64,000 nucleotides of DNA, from the NCBI RefSeq assembly GCF_004297405.1, contig NZ_SCVC01000003.1:1-64000 (forward strand). The letters run 5' to 3'. This DNA comes from Reyranella sp. GTDB taxonomy: Bacteria; Pseudomonadota; Alphaproteobacteria; Reyranellales; Reyranellaceae. The notes below the pieces were generated by a model. The model was not told where the DNA came from, did not search any database, and was given only the letters and a program-made list of their open reading frames with translations. Position 1 is the first letter of the stretch. Every line of letters starts with the position of its first letter. Made by a program: the position numbers and the translations under genes. This document shows positions 1-7,571 of the stretch, piece after piece.

Positions 1-1
1 C

Positions 2-196
2 GATCGCTTCAACCTGTCGCTGGGCGGCGGGCTCGGCAAGATGATGGGCAAGATGTTCCGCATCGGCCACATGGGCGATCTCAACGAGCCGATGCTGCTG
101 GGCTGCCTCGCCACGACCGAACTTGCGATGAAGGCATCGGGCGTACCGTTCGTGCCAGGTGGCGTGGATGCTGCGATCAAGTCGCTGGCGAACTGA
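2..196 (+). CDS. Class V aminotransferase, C-terminal fragment (serine/alanine-glyoxylate type)
   Basis: Only the last 64 codons are inside the window, read in frame from base 2 to a TGA at 194-196. The fragment contains the GHMG-x-LNEP-x-LLG stretch that is typical near the C terminus of PLP-dependent serine-glyoxylate/alanine-glyoxylate aminotransferases. A complete paralogue lies at 20692-21876 on the other strand and carries the matching AHMGHVNAPMMLG segment. The catalytic lysine would be outside the window, so the substrate cannot be judged. It has no obvious tie to the nitrite reductase genes downstream, from which it is separated by a hairpin and 287 bases. Confidence 0.75.
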   Translation, partial: DRFNLSLGGGLGKMMGKMFRIGHMGDLNEPMLLGCLATTELAMKASGVPFVPGGVDAAIKSLAN

Positions 197-243
197 AGCC
201 CGCTCGCCCGGCCAGTAGCTGGGCAAGACGCTCAAAAGATAGT

Positions 244-271
244 CACGTCGCTGCTTCTCGACAGCGACGTG
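244..271 (+). terminator. Inverted repeat, probable terminator of the aminotransferase gene
   Basis: A perfect 10-bp inverted repeat, CACGTCGCTG / CAGCGACGTG, with an 8-nt loop lies 47 bases after the aminotransferase stop. The following bases are only moderately T-rich (ttcttct), so it is a weaker than classical intrinsic terminator. Its place between two same-strand genes with unrelated functions supports a terminator role. Confidence 0.5.
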
Positions 272-316
272 CGTGTGCGCTTCTTCTGATTACCGTGATT
301 GGCAGCGCGATCCGCA

Positions 317-333
317 TTGGCACGGATCGTGCT
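317..333 (+). promoter_or_regulatory. Sigma54-like (-24/-12) promoter for nirBD
   Basis: TTGGCACGGATCGTGCT places GG at 319-320 and GC at 331-332, exactly 12 bp apart, and matches the RpoN consensus TGGCACG-N4-TTGC at all but one core base. It precedes nirB by about 150 bases. RpoN/NtrC control of nitrite assimilation is common in Proteobacteria. The enhancer site was not identified. Confidence 0.5.
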
Positions 334-348
334 CCTCTCACCGCCTGC

Positions 349-455
349 GGGACAACGTAGTTCCACAAAGTCGCGTCCAATGGCGGGCGCTCCAGGCAAA
401 GCAGCCGATCGTTTGCGCTTTTTCGCATCCAACGCGGGGAAGCCTTCCGCAGGCT
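349..455 (+). promoter_or_regulatory. nirB leader: two hexaloop hairpins plus candidate terminators (ANTAR/NasT-type antitermination leader)
   Basis: Hairpin 1 (349-364) has stem GGGAC/GTTCC and the six-base loop AACGTA. Hairpin 2 (373-390) has stem GCGTCC/GGGCGC and the six-base loop AATGGC. Both loops have A at position 1 and G at position 4, the signature of RNA targets of ANTAR proteins such as NasR, NasT and EutV. Downstream, a GCAAA/TTTGC stem (396-416) runs into five Ts at 419-423, and an AGCCT/AGGCT stem (441-455) precedes cgctttt. The layout of two hexaloops and then a terminator ahead of a nitrite reductase gene fits nitrate/nitrite-dependent antitermination. Stem pairing was judged by eye and includes G-T pairs. 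Confidence 0.45.
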
Positions 456-483
456 GTTGACGCTTTTGGGGGATGCCAAGGAT

Positions 484-2934
484 ATGACAGAGAAGCTCGT
501 CATCATTGGAAACGGCATGGCGCCGGGGCGGATGCTGGAGCATCTCCTGGAGAGTGCGCCTGGCCGCTACAAGGTCACCATCTTCAACGCCGAGCCGCGG
601 GTCAATTACGACCGCATCATGCTGTCGCCGGTCCTCTCGGGTGAGAAGGACTACGAGCAGATCATCATCCATGGCGATGGCTGGTACGTCCGCAACGACA
701 TAACGCTCTACAAAGGCCACCGGATCGAAGCGATCGATCGCGAAGCCCGCACCGTCACGTCCGCCGAGGGCGTGACTGAAAGCTACGACAAGCTGGTCAT
801 TGCCACGGGTTCTCTGCCGATCATCCTGCCCGTGCCGGGGCACGATCTCGCGGGTGTGCTCAGCTATCGCGATCTCGACGACGTCAACGCGATGCTGCTG
901 GCAGCCCAGTCGCGCACCGAGGCCGTGGTCATTGGCGGTGGCCTGCTCGGCCTCGAAGCGGCGGCCGGTCTGCAGGCGCAGGGCATGAACGTCACCGTCG
1001 TCCACCTCATGCCGAGCCTGATGGAGCGCCAGCTCGATCCTGCCGCAGGCTACTTGCTGCAGAAGGCGTTGGAGGAGCGCGGGATCAAGGTGTTGACCAA
1101 AGCCAACACCAAGGCGATCCACGGTGCCGGCAAGGTCGAGGCGGTGGAGCTGGCCGACGGCACGATCATCCCCGCGAGCCTGGTGGTCATGGCAGCGGGA
1201 ATCCGCCCCAACGCGGCGCTCGCAAGAGACGCCGGGCTGGCCGTCAATCGCGGCATTGTAGTCGATCAGGGCATGCGCACATCCGATCCCGCCATCTTCG
1301 CCCTCGGTGAGTGCGCCGAGGTGGGCGGCCATGTCTATGGTCTCGTGGCGCCGCTCTACGAGATGGGACGCATCGCCGCCGCGCGACTGGCAGACGACGA
1401 GACGGCCGACTTCGTCCACAACGACACGCCGACCAAGCTCAAGGTTACGGGCATCGATGTCTATTCGGTCGGTGACTTCGCCGACGGCGACGATCGCGAA
1501 GAGATCGTGCTGCGCGATGCAGCAGCCGGTATCTACAAACGCGTCGTCCTGAAAGACGACCGCATTGTCGGCACCGTGCTGTTCGGCGAAGTGGGTGACG
1601 GCGCCTGGTTCAACGATCTGAAGAAGAAGGCGGCCAATGTATCGTCGATGCGCGATACGCTGATCTTCGGCCAGGCCTACCAGGGCGGCAGCACGTTCGA
1701 CCCCAAGGCGGCTGTGGACGCGCTGCCCGGCGATGCCGAAATCTGTGGCTGCAACGGCATCTGCAAGAGCCGGATCGTCGATACGATCAAGGCCAAGGGA
1801 CTCACCTCACTCGACGACGTGCGGGCACACACCAAAGCCTCGGCCTCCTGTGGCTCGTGTACCGGCCTTGTCGAGCAGCTCATGGAGCTCACTCTCGGCG
1901 ACACCTACAACCGCACCGCGGTCCAACCGATGTGCGGCTGCACAGCGCTGGGTCACGACGAGGTGCGACGTCTGATCAAGGCCAAGTCGCTCAAGACCGT
2001 GCCTGCCGTGATGCAGGAGCTCGAGTGGAAGACCTCGTGTGGCTGCGCCAAGTGCCGGCCCGCCCTCAACTACTATCTCGTCTGTGACTGGCCCGACGAA
2101 TACGCCGACGACTACCAATCGCGCTTCGTCAACGAGCGCGTGCACGCCAATATCCAGAAGGACGGCACCTTCTCGGTCGTGCCGCGCATGTGGGGTGGCG
2201 TCACCAGCGCCGCCGAGTTGCGGGCCATCGCCGACGTCGTCGACAAGTTCGCCATCCCGACCGTCAAGGTAACCGGCGGCCAGCGCATCGACATGCTGGG
2301 TATCCGAAAGGAAGACCTGCCCGCGGTCTGGGCGGACCTCGGAAAGGCCGGCTTCGTATCGGGCCATGCCTACGCCAAGGGACTGCGCACAGTGAAGACC
2401 TGCGTCGGCACCGACTGGTGCCGCTTCGGAACACAGGACTCGACCGGCTTCGGCATCCGCATCGAAAAGTTCATGTGGGGCTCGTGGACTCCGGCCAAGG
2501 TGAAGATGGCGGTGTCCGGCTGCCCGCGTAACTGCGCCGAGGCCACTTGCAAGGATGTCGGCGTGATCTGCGTCGATTCCGGCTACGAAATCCACTTTGC
2601 CGGTGCAGCCGGCCTCGACATCAAGGGCACCGAAGTACTGGGTCTCGTCAGGACCGAGGACGAAGCGCTCGAACACATCGCAGCCCTCGTCCAGATGTAC
2701 CGTGAACAGGGCCGCTACCTCGAACGCATCTACAAATGGGCCAAGCGCGTCGGCATCGACGAAGTGCGCCGGCAGATCCTGCATAATGGCGAGACGCGGC
2801 GCGCCTACTTCGACCGCTTCGTCTTTTCGCAGAAGTTCGCCCAGGTCGATCCCTGGTCCGAGCGGGTCTCGGGGAAGGACAAGCACGAGTTCCGGCCCCT
2901 GGCGGCCGTCGGCTTCTCCGAAGCGGCGGAGTGA
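484..2934 (+). CDS. nirB: Assimilatory nitrite reductase [NAD(P)H], large subunit
   Basis: This cytoplasmic enzyme reduces nitrite to ammonium in nitrogen assimilation. The 816-residue product has the full NirB order: an FAD site (GNGMAP, residue 9), an NAD(P) site (IGGGLLGLEAA, about 150), a BFD-like [2Fe-2S] domain with C421, C423, C456 and C459, a second BFD-like region, and the siroheme/4Fe-4S reductase domain with C640, C646, C680 and C684 (C-x5-C, C-x3-C). I chose ATG 484 because families begin with MTEKLV-like sequence and an AAGGA lies just before it. An in-frame TTG at 457 is a weaker alternative. nirD follows 5 bases later. Confidence 0.97.
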   Translation: MTEKLVIIGNGMAPGRMLEHLLESAPGRYKVTIFNAEPRVNYDRIMLSPVLSGEKDYEQIIIHGDGWYVRNDITLYKGHRIEAIDREARTVTSAEGVTESYDKLVIATGSLPIILPVPGHDLAGVLSYRDLDDVNAMLLAAQSRTEAVVIGGGLLGLEAAAGLQAQGMNVTVVHLMPSLMERQLDPAAGYLLQKALEERGIKVLTKANTKAIHGAGKVEAVELADGTIIPASLVVMAAGIRPNAALARDAGLAVNRGIVVDQGMRTSDPAIFALGECAEVGGHVYGLVAPLYEMGRIAAARLADDETADFVHNDTPTKLKVTGIDVYSVGDFADGDDREEIVLRDAAAGIYKRVVLKDDRIVGTVLFGEVGDGAWFNDLKKKAANVSSMRDTLIFGQAYQGGSTFDPKAAVDALPGDAEICGCNGICKSRIVDTIKAKGLTSLDDVRAHTKASASCGSCTGLVEQLMELTLGDTYNRTAVQPMCGCTALGHDEVRRLIKAKSLKTVPAVMQELEWKTSCGCAKCRPALNYYLVCDWPDEYADDYQSRFVNERVHANIQKDGTFSVVPRMWGGVTSAAELRAIADVVDKFAIPTVKVTGGQRIDMLGIRKEDLPAVWADLGKAGFVSGHAYAKGLRTVKTCVGTDWCRFGTQDSTGFGIRIEKFMWGSWTPAKVKMAVSGCPRNCAEATCKDVGVICVDSGYEIHFAGAAGLDIKGTEVLGLVRTEDEALEHIAALVQMYREQGRYLERIYKWAKRVGIDEVRRQILHNGETRRAYFDRFVFSQKFAQVDPWSERVSGKDKHEFRPLAAVGFSEAAE

Positions 2935-2939
2935 AGAAC

Positions 2940-3266
2940 ATGAGCTGGATTGCCATCGGTTCCCTCGACGACATCCCGGTCCGCGGCGCGCGTTGCGTGA
3001 ATACACCGCTCGGTCGGATAGCGGTGTTCCGTACCGCCGAGGATCAGGTCTTCGCCATTGAGGACCACTGCCCCCACAAAGGCGGGCCGCTGTCGCAGGG
3101 CATCGTGCACGGCACATCGGTGACCTGCCCATTGCACAACTGGGTGATCTCCCTCGAGACCGGCAAGGCGCTCGGCGCCGACGAAGGCCAAACCCGCACG
3201 CATCCGGTCAAAGTCGAGGACAGGCGACTGTTCATTGCCCTGGAGCGCTCTGCCAAGGCAGCCTGA
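2940..3266 (+). CDS. nirD: Nitrite reductase small subunit, Rieske type
   Basis: NirD is the partner of NirB. The 108-residue product keeps a complete Rieske [2Fe-2S] motif, C44-P-H46 and C63-P-L-H66, so it probably carries a cluster, unlike the E. coli NirD which lacks the ligands. ATG 2940 is preferred because GGAG at 2928-2931 sits 8 bases upstream. A GTG at 2931 is in frame and would overlap the nirB stop. Co-transcription with nirB is almost certain given the 5-base gap. Confidence 0.95.
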   Translation: MSWIAIGSLDDIPVRGARCVNTPLGRIAVFRTAEDQVFAIEDHCPHKGGPLSQGIVHGTSVTCPLHNWVISLETGKALGADEGQTRTHPVKVEDRRLFIALERSAKAA

Positions 3267-3287
3267 CGATGCCGGATGTACGATGGG

Positions 3288-4028
3288 TCAGAAGTCCGGC
3301 GTCTTGCCGGTCAGGGCGGCGACGAAGCGTTCCGGCTTCAGTGCCGAGAGGCGGGTATCGCGACTGACGGCGGGCTCGAGCTGGACACCGTGCACCGGAT
3401 CGAAAGTCGCCGTTTCGGGATGGAAGGCATAGAGCTGGCCTTCTGCCAGATTGAACCACCACGCGTGCAGCACCAGCTTACCGGCCGACACCCGCTCGGC
3501 GAGCCAGGGAAAGCCCATCAGGTTCTTCACGCTGTTGACGACGGCCGCCTGCTCGACGGCGCGCACGACCTCTGCGCGCGGGCGCCCCGCCATCTCGCGA
3601 ACCACGATGTCGCGCGTCTCGCGGGCGACGCTCGTCCAGGTCGAGAGATAATCGAAGCTGGCGAAGGCGCTATCTTGCCCGTCGACGAGCGCGGCAATGC
3701 CACCGCACAGCGCGTGACCCAGGATGACCACATGCTCGACCTCGAGCCCGCGCACGGCATATTCGATGGCAGCGGAGGTACCGTGCTGCCGTTCGTCGGG
3801 CGGAATCTGCGCTGGCGGCACCATGGCCGCAACGTTGCGAACGGTGAAAATGTCGCCTGGCTTGGTCTGGGTCAGAATGCCCGGATCGACGCGGGCATCG
3901 GAGCACCCAACGATCAATATCTTGGGCGACTGTCCCTCGGTCGCCAGCTTCTCGAACAGGTCGAGATGCTCGCGGTAGTAGCCCAGGCGGAAATCCGCAA
4001 AACCCTTGAGAAGCCGTTCCAGCGCCAT
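3288..4028 (-). CDS. Beta-class carbonic anhydrase
   Basis: The enzyme interconverts CO2 and bicarbonate in the cytoplasm. The 246-residue protein has the zinc-site motifs CSDAR (C42, D44, R46) and HALC (H105, C108) in the spacing of beta-carbonic anhydrases of the Can/CynT type. It is convergent with nirBD, with only 21 bases between the stops, and divergent from the enoyl-CoA hydratase gene at 4109. No cyanase gene is present nearby, so a cynT role is not supported; a general bicarbonate-supply role is more likely. Confidence 0.93.
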   Translation of the reverse strand: MALERLLKGFADFRLGYYREHLDLFEKLATEGQSPKILIVGCSDARVDPGILTQTKPGDIFTVRNVAAMVPPAQIPPDERQHGTSAAIEYAVRGLEVEHVVILGHALCGGIAALVDGQDSAFASFDYLSTWTSVARETRDIVVREMAGRPRAEVVRAVEQAAVVNSVKNLMGFPWLAERVSAGKLVLHAWWFNLAEGQLYAFHPETATFDPVHGVQLEPAVSRDTRLSALKPERFVAALTGKTPDF

Positions 4029-4108
4029 GGGTTACCTTGTGCCTGTTTACGGGGTGCGGCGACATAGACGATGATGCCGCATTCTACAAATCCAACAGTT
4101 TGTGCGGT

Positions 4109-4888
4109 ATGACTGAAGAACTCCTCTACGAGAGGCGCGGCGACATCGGCTGGGTGACATTCAACCGGCCGAAAGCACGCAACGCGCTGACTTTTGCCAT
4201 GTATGAAGGGCTGGCCGAGATCTGCGGTCGGGTCGGCGAGACCAAGGAAGTCCGTGCCCTGGTTATTACCGGCGCTGGCGAAAAGGCCTTCGCCGCCGGC
4301 ACCGATATCGCCCAGTTCAAGAGCTTCGAAAGCGGTGACGACGGCATCGCCTATGAGCGCAAGATCGATCGCATCGTCGGTGCGATCGAGGCCTGCGCCG
4401 TGCCCACGGTCGCAGCCGTCTCGGGCTTCTGCACCGGTGGCGGTGCGGCGATTGCCGCCGTCTGCGACTTCAGGATCGCCGCCGCCAATGCCCAGTTCGG
4501 CTTCCCCATCGCCCGCACTTTGGGCAACTGCCTGTCGATGGCCAATTATGCTCGGCTGGTCGCCCTGGTCGGCCCCCAGCGGGTCAAGGAAATGCTGATG
4601 CTGGCCAAGCTCATCGACGCTCCGGCGGCACTGGCCTGCGGGCTTGTGAGCGAACTGCTACCGGACCCGACGGCCCTCTATGCCCGGGCCGAGGAACTGG
4701 CCCGGACGCTTGCCGGCCACGCACCGATTACCATGCAGGTCACCAAGGAGGCGCTGCGACGACTTCAGGCGCGTTTAGGCGACGAGAATATCGACGATCT
4801 CGTCAGACTGGCTTACGGTAGCGCCGACTTCCGTGAGGGCATGGCGGCCTTCCTGGAGAAGCGGGCGCCCAAATGGTCTGGCGCCTGA
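4109..4888 (+). CDS. Enoyl-CoA hydratase/isomerase family protein (crotonase fold)
   Basis: The 259-residue product has crotonase landmarks: FNRPKARNAL near the N terminus, the oxyanion-hole segments FAAGTDI and FCTGGGAAIA, and DFRIA. The usual catalytic glutamate region reads GFPIARTLGNCLSM, so the classical hydratase glutamates are not obvious and the reaction may not be simple enoyl-CoA hydration. ATG 4109 is chosen over an in-frame extension to 4037 because the family starts near MTEELLYE. It is divergent from the carbonic anhydrase gene, and the lipoprotein gene starts 28 bases after its stop. Confidence 0.88.
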   Translation: MTEELLYERRGDIGWVTFNRPKARNALTFAMYEGLAEICGRVGETKEVRALVITGAGEKAFAAGTDIAQFKSFESGDDGIAYERKIDRIVGAIEACAVPTVAAVSGFCTGGGAAIAAVCDFRIAAANAQFGFPIARTLGNCLSMANYARLVALVGPQRVKEMLMLAKLIDAPAALACGLVSELLPDPTALYARAEELARTLAGHAPITMQVTKEALRRLQARLGDENIDDLVRLAYGSADFREGMAAFLEKRAPKWSGA

Positions 4889-4916
4889 CTAAGGAACGAC
4901 CATCGAGGGGGACGTA

Positions 4917-5321
4917 ATGATACGGATTGCCAAAATTGCTACGGTTCTGGGCCTGTGCGTAGCCGCCGCCGCCTGCCAGAATCCGAAGCAAGTGATTGCG
5001 AACAAGGAAGACATGATGGTCGCGGCTGGCTTCAAGTTCGTGCCCGCGAACACGCCGCAGCGCCAGGCGGCCTTCCGCAACCTGCCGCCGCACAAGTTCT
5101 CGCGCGAGATCAAGAACGGCCAGGTCTTCTATGTCTATCCTGACCCGACCGTCTGCGTGTGCATCTACGTCGGCAACTCGGCGGCCTACGGCACCTACCG
5201 CAACAACGTCTTCCAGAAGAACCTGGCGGACGAGCAGCAGATGACGGCTGACGAGAACGCCATGAACGATTGGGATTGGGGCCCCTGGGGCGGCTATCCC
5301 TATCCTGGCTGGTACTACTAG
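4917..5321 (+). CDS. Small lipoprotein of unknown function
   Basis: The 134-residue product begins with a short positively charged start, a hydrophobic stretch and a lipobox ending VAAAAC, so it is predicted to be lipidated and anchored in the envelope. The mature part has a CVCIYVG segment and ends in an aromatic and proline-rich tail (WGPWGGYPYPGWYY). A strong ribosome binding site (GAGGGGGA) precedes ATG 4917. I do not recognise a family with known function. It may be transcribed with the hydratase upstream. Confidence 0.8.
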   Translation: MIRIAKIATVLGLCVAAAACQNPKQVIANKEDMMVAAGFKFVPANTPQRQAAFRNLPPHKFSREIKNGQVFYVYPDPTVCVCIYVGNSAAYGTYRNNVFQKNLADEQQMTADENAMNDWDWGPWGGYPYPGWYY

Positions 5322-5329
5322 CCGCAAGC

Positions 5330-5539
5330 CTACGGCTGCCAGAACCACTTCCCGGCCTCCGCGCTTTGCTGCGCGGAGCTCAGGCCAAGATCGGCCAGCG
5401 CACGAGCGTCAAGCATCGTGAGCTGGCGACGCGTACGGTTACGGCACCGCCAGAGTGCGAGTTTGGCCTGCAGAGAGTGCACGAACCCGGCAACGCGAGG
5501 CGGTGCCGGACCGACGATGATTTGAAGAATGTGCTGCAT
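5330..5539 (-). CDS. DUF1127 domain protein
   Basis: The 69-residue product ends with the typical DUF1127 (YjiS-like) arrangement: W-R-x-R-x-RTRRQL, then LDARALADLGLS and a terminal KWFWQP. Such small basic proteins are common in Alphaproteobacteria; some act as RNA-binding or regulatory proteins, but most are uncharacterised. I use ATG 5539; an in-frame ATG at 5563 lies inside a perfect hairpin and is less likely. It is convergent with the lipoprotein gene, 8 bases apart. Confidence 0.8.
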   Translation of the reverse strand: MQHILQIIVGPAPPRVAGFVHSLQAKLALWRCRNRTRRQLTMLDARALADLGLSSAQQSAEAGKWFWQP

Positions 5540-5541
5540 GG

Positions 5542-5570
5542 CCGGACAATGCCGGGCGGGCATTGTCCGG
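5542..5570. terminator. Perfect 12-bp hairpin upstream of the DUF1127 gene
   Basis: CCGGACAATGCC (5542-5553) and GGCATTGTCCGG (5559-5570) are perfectly complementary across a 5-nt loop. The hairpin lies between the end of the hydratase gene (5593) and the start of the DUF1127 gene (5539), both on the minus strand. It lacks a T-run, so it may be a terminator/processing structure, an operator, or a 5-prime stabilising stem for the DUF1127 mRNA. Confidence 0.5.
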
Positions 5571-5592
5571 TGTTACGGCCTCCGTCGAAGCG

Positions 5593-6336
5593 TCAGAAGT
5601 GCGCCTCGACAGAACCCAGTCCCACGAAGCTGCCGCGGGCGCGAGTGCCCGGCGGAAAATAGCGCAGACCGGTCCATGAACCGGTCGTGATCGCCTGTCC
5701 TGCACGGAGGCCACTACGGTGGCGCACCGCATGGTCGATCATCCAGGCAAGCGGCCGCAACGGATCAACGGCACCGAGCCCACCTTTTTGATCGACGACC
5801 GTTTGGCCGTCGATTTCGAGCATCACCCGGAGATTCGCCCAGTCCAGACCTTTCCAGTTCTGGATCGCCCCACCTACCACCAGCGCATGGTTCATCTGGT
5901 TGTCGGCGAGAAGCCATTCCGGATCGAGCTGCTGGAAATTGGCAAGCCTCGTGTCGACGACTTCCATGCCGACAAAGGCATCGCCGACGCTGGAGAGAGC
6001 TTCGTCGTAACCGACCGGCGTGTCGCGCGCTTCGATATCGCGCGCGATATGGAAAGAGATTTCGATCTCGATACCGATCATGTGCATCGCCTTGCCGTCG
6101 AAACGCGCCGGAGAGGCCACGAGTGCACCGGCCAGAAGCGGCGCGGGATTGGGTTCTGCCGTCGGCGTCCGCGCGCCGACTTTCCAACCGGCGACTGGTC
6201 CTGTCGCTGCGGCTACACCATCCTGAATGGCATAGACCGCAGAGCGATCCGGTAGGGCAATCGGGGGCGCCACCTGCGTGCCGGAACGCCGTGCTTCCAG
6301 GAGGGTCCGCACGGCGTGGGAAATGTCGATGCTCAT
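5593..6336 (-). CDS. 2-keto-4-pentenoate hydratase-like protein (MhpD/fumarylacetoacetase superfamily)
   Basis: Family members hydrate 2-hydroxypentadienoate-type products of meta-cleavage pathways. The 247-residue protein shows the family features: the GWKVGA segment early, a metal-binding IGIEIEISFHIA region with paired glutamates, VGMEVVDTRL in the middle and the C-terminal TTGSWTGLRYFPPG-x-RARGSFVGLGSVEAHF-like end. The start is MSIDISHAV at 6336; a longer ORF start at 6375 would overlap the start of the divergent amidohydrolase gene. No complete aromatic ring-cleavage pathway is visible nearby, so the true substrate is unknown. Confidence 0.85.
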   Translation of the reverse strand: MSIDISHAVRTLLEARRSGTQVAPPIALPDRSAVYAIQDGVAAATGPVAGWKVGARTPTAEPNPAPLLAGALVASPARFDGKAMHMIGIEIEISFHIARDIEARDTPVGYDEALSSVGDAFVGMEVVDTRLANFQQLDPEWLLADNQMNHALVVGGAIQNWKGLDWANLRVMLEIDGQTVVDQKGGLGAVDPLRPLAWMIDHAVRHRSGLRAGQAITTGSWTGLRYFPPGTRARGSFVGLGSVEAHF

Positions 6337-6374
6337 GTTAAGCTCGCACAAAACGACGAAAAGCTGGAGGAACA

Positions 6375-7571
6375 ATGCCCTACGCGAGCGGGCGCGTCAT
6401 TCACGACGCCGACGCCCACATCATGGAAGTGCCAGGCTTCCTCGAGGATCATCTCGAATCTAGGCATCGGGCGACAGTGACCGACAAGGTGCTGTTCCCT
6501 CGGCACGAAGGTTTTCATAGCCATCTCAAGGACGATCATCGGCAGGGTGTCGCCGATGGAAGCGGTTTCGACGAAGCGCAGATCATGCTCGCCAAGAACT
6601 GGGATGCGCTCGGTGCCTATCGCAAGCAGGATCGTCCGCGGTCGGTCGAGCTGCTGGGCTTCGCCAGCCAGCTCATGTTCACGACGGCCCTGCTGAATTA
6701 CTCCTCGGTGCTCGAAGGTGGACGCGATCCTGACCTCGCCTACGCCGTGGCCCGCGCGCATACCCGCCACATGGTGGATTTCTGCTCGGTCGATCGCCGG
6801 TTGCTGCCCACAGGCTATGTGCCGCTGATCGACTTCGAGTGTACCGCCAAGGCCGCGCGCGAAGCGATCGACCTCGGCGCCAAGGCGCTGATGATCCCCT
6901 CGCGTTGCCCCGACACTCATTCGCCGAGCCATATTGGCTTCGATCCATTGTGGGCCGTCGCCCAGGAAGCCGGCCTGCCGATCGTGTTTCATGTCGGCGG
7001 CGGCGGGAAGCTTCTGGAGGAAGCCTACTTCAACAATGGGCTGCCACCGGTCCCTGACTTCCACGGCGGCGACGATAACTTCAAGTCGATCGACTACATG
7101 GCCATCGCCTATCCACCGATGAAGGCGTTGACCGCGTTGATCGTCGATCGCGTGCTGGACCGCTTCCCGCGACTGAAGTTCGGTGTCATCGAGCAGGGCG
7201 CGTCGTGGGTGCCGGGCTGGATGCGCAACATGGATAGCGCCCACAACGCCTTCTACAAGAACGAGGAGCGGCTGCAGAAGATGTCGCTCAAACCCTCGGA
7301 GTTCGTGGCCCGACAGGTTCGCGTCACGCCCTATCCGCACGAGGATGCCGGCTGGATCATCGCCAACACGGCCGACGAGGTCTGCCTCTTCTCCTCGGAC
7401 TATCCGCACGTCGAAGGTGGTCGCCACCCTATCAAACGCTTCGAGGCCTCGATGGAAAAAGCCGGCACCAGCGAGCGGCAGAAGCAGAAGTTCTATTGCG
7501 ACAATTTCATCGACATGATGGGCAACGGCCTCGCCGCCGATCTGCGCCATCCGACACAGGCAGCAGCATGA
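6375..7571 (+). CDS. Amidohydrolase family 2 (metal-dependent TIM-barrel hydrolase/decarboxylase)
   Basis: The 398-residue protein has the N-terminal DADAHIMEVP metal-binding motif, VFHVGGGG in the barrel, GVIEQGASWVPGWM and a C-terminal FSSDYPHVEGG with the catalytic aspartate. These features place it with the ACMSD/2-pyrone-4,6-dicarboxylate hydrolase-like amidohydrolases that hydrolyse or decarboxylate carboxylated intermediates. ATG 6375 has GGAGG six bases upstream. Its stop overlaps the next start as ATGA, so it is translationally coupled to an enoyl-CoA hydratase, suggesting a shared catabolic step on an unknown substrate. Confidence 0.88.
   Translation: MPYASGRVIHDADAHIMEVPGFLEDHLESRHRATVTDKVLFPRHEGFHSHLKDDHRQGVADGSGFDEAQIMLAKNWDALGAYRKQDRPRSVELLGFASQLMFTTALLNYSSVLEGGRDPDLAYAVARAHTRHMVDFCSVDRRLLPTGYVPLIDFECTAKAAREAIDLGAKALMIPSRCPDTHSPSHIGFDPLWAVAQEAGLPIVFHVGGGGKLLEEAYFNNGLPPVPDFHGGDDNFKSIDYMAIAYPPMKALTALIVDRVLDRFPRLKFGVIEQGASWVPGWMRNMDSAHNAFYKNEERLQKMSLKPSEFVARQVRVTPYPHEDAGWIIANTADEVCLFSSDYPHVEGGRHPIKRFEASMEKAGTSERQKQKFYCDNFIDMMGNGLAADLRHPTQAAA

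Noticed and set aside
232..3132. Long antisense frames opposite nirB (up to 441 codons)
   Set aside because: They are in the shadow of the clear nirB/nirD genes; GC-rich third positions keep the other frames open. Their products have low-complexity Arg/Ala/Gly composition with no family pattern.
3288..4028. Assigning cynT to the carbonic anhydrase
   Set aside because: There is no cyanase or cyanate regulator near it; the class alone does not justify the symbol.
4029..4108. ACAAA/TTTGT arms near 4087-4104 as an operator
   Set aside because: The arms are only five bases and may occur by chance in this promoter region.
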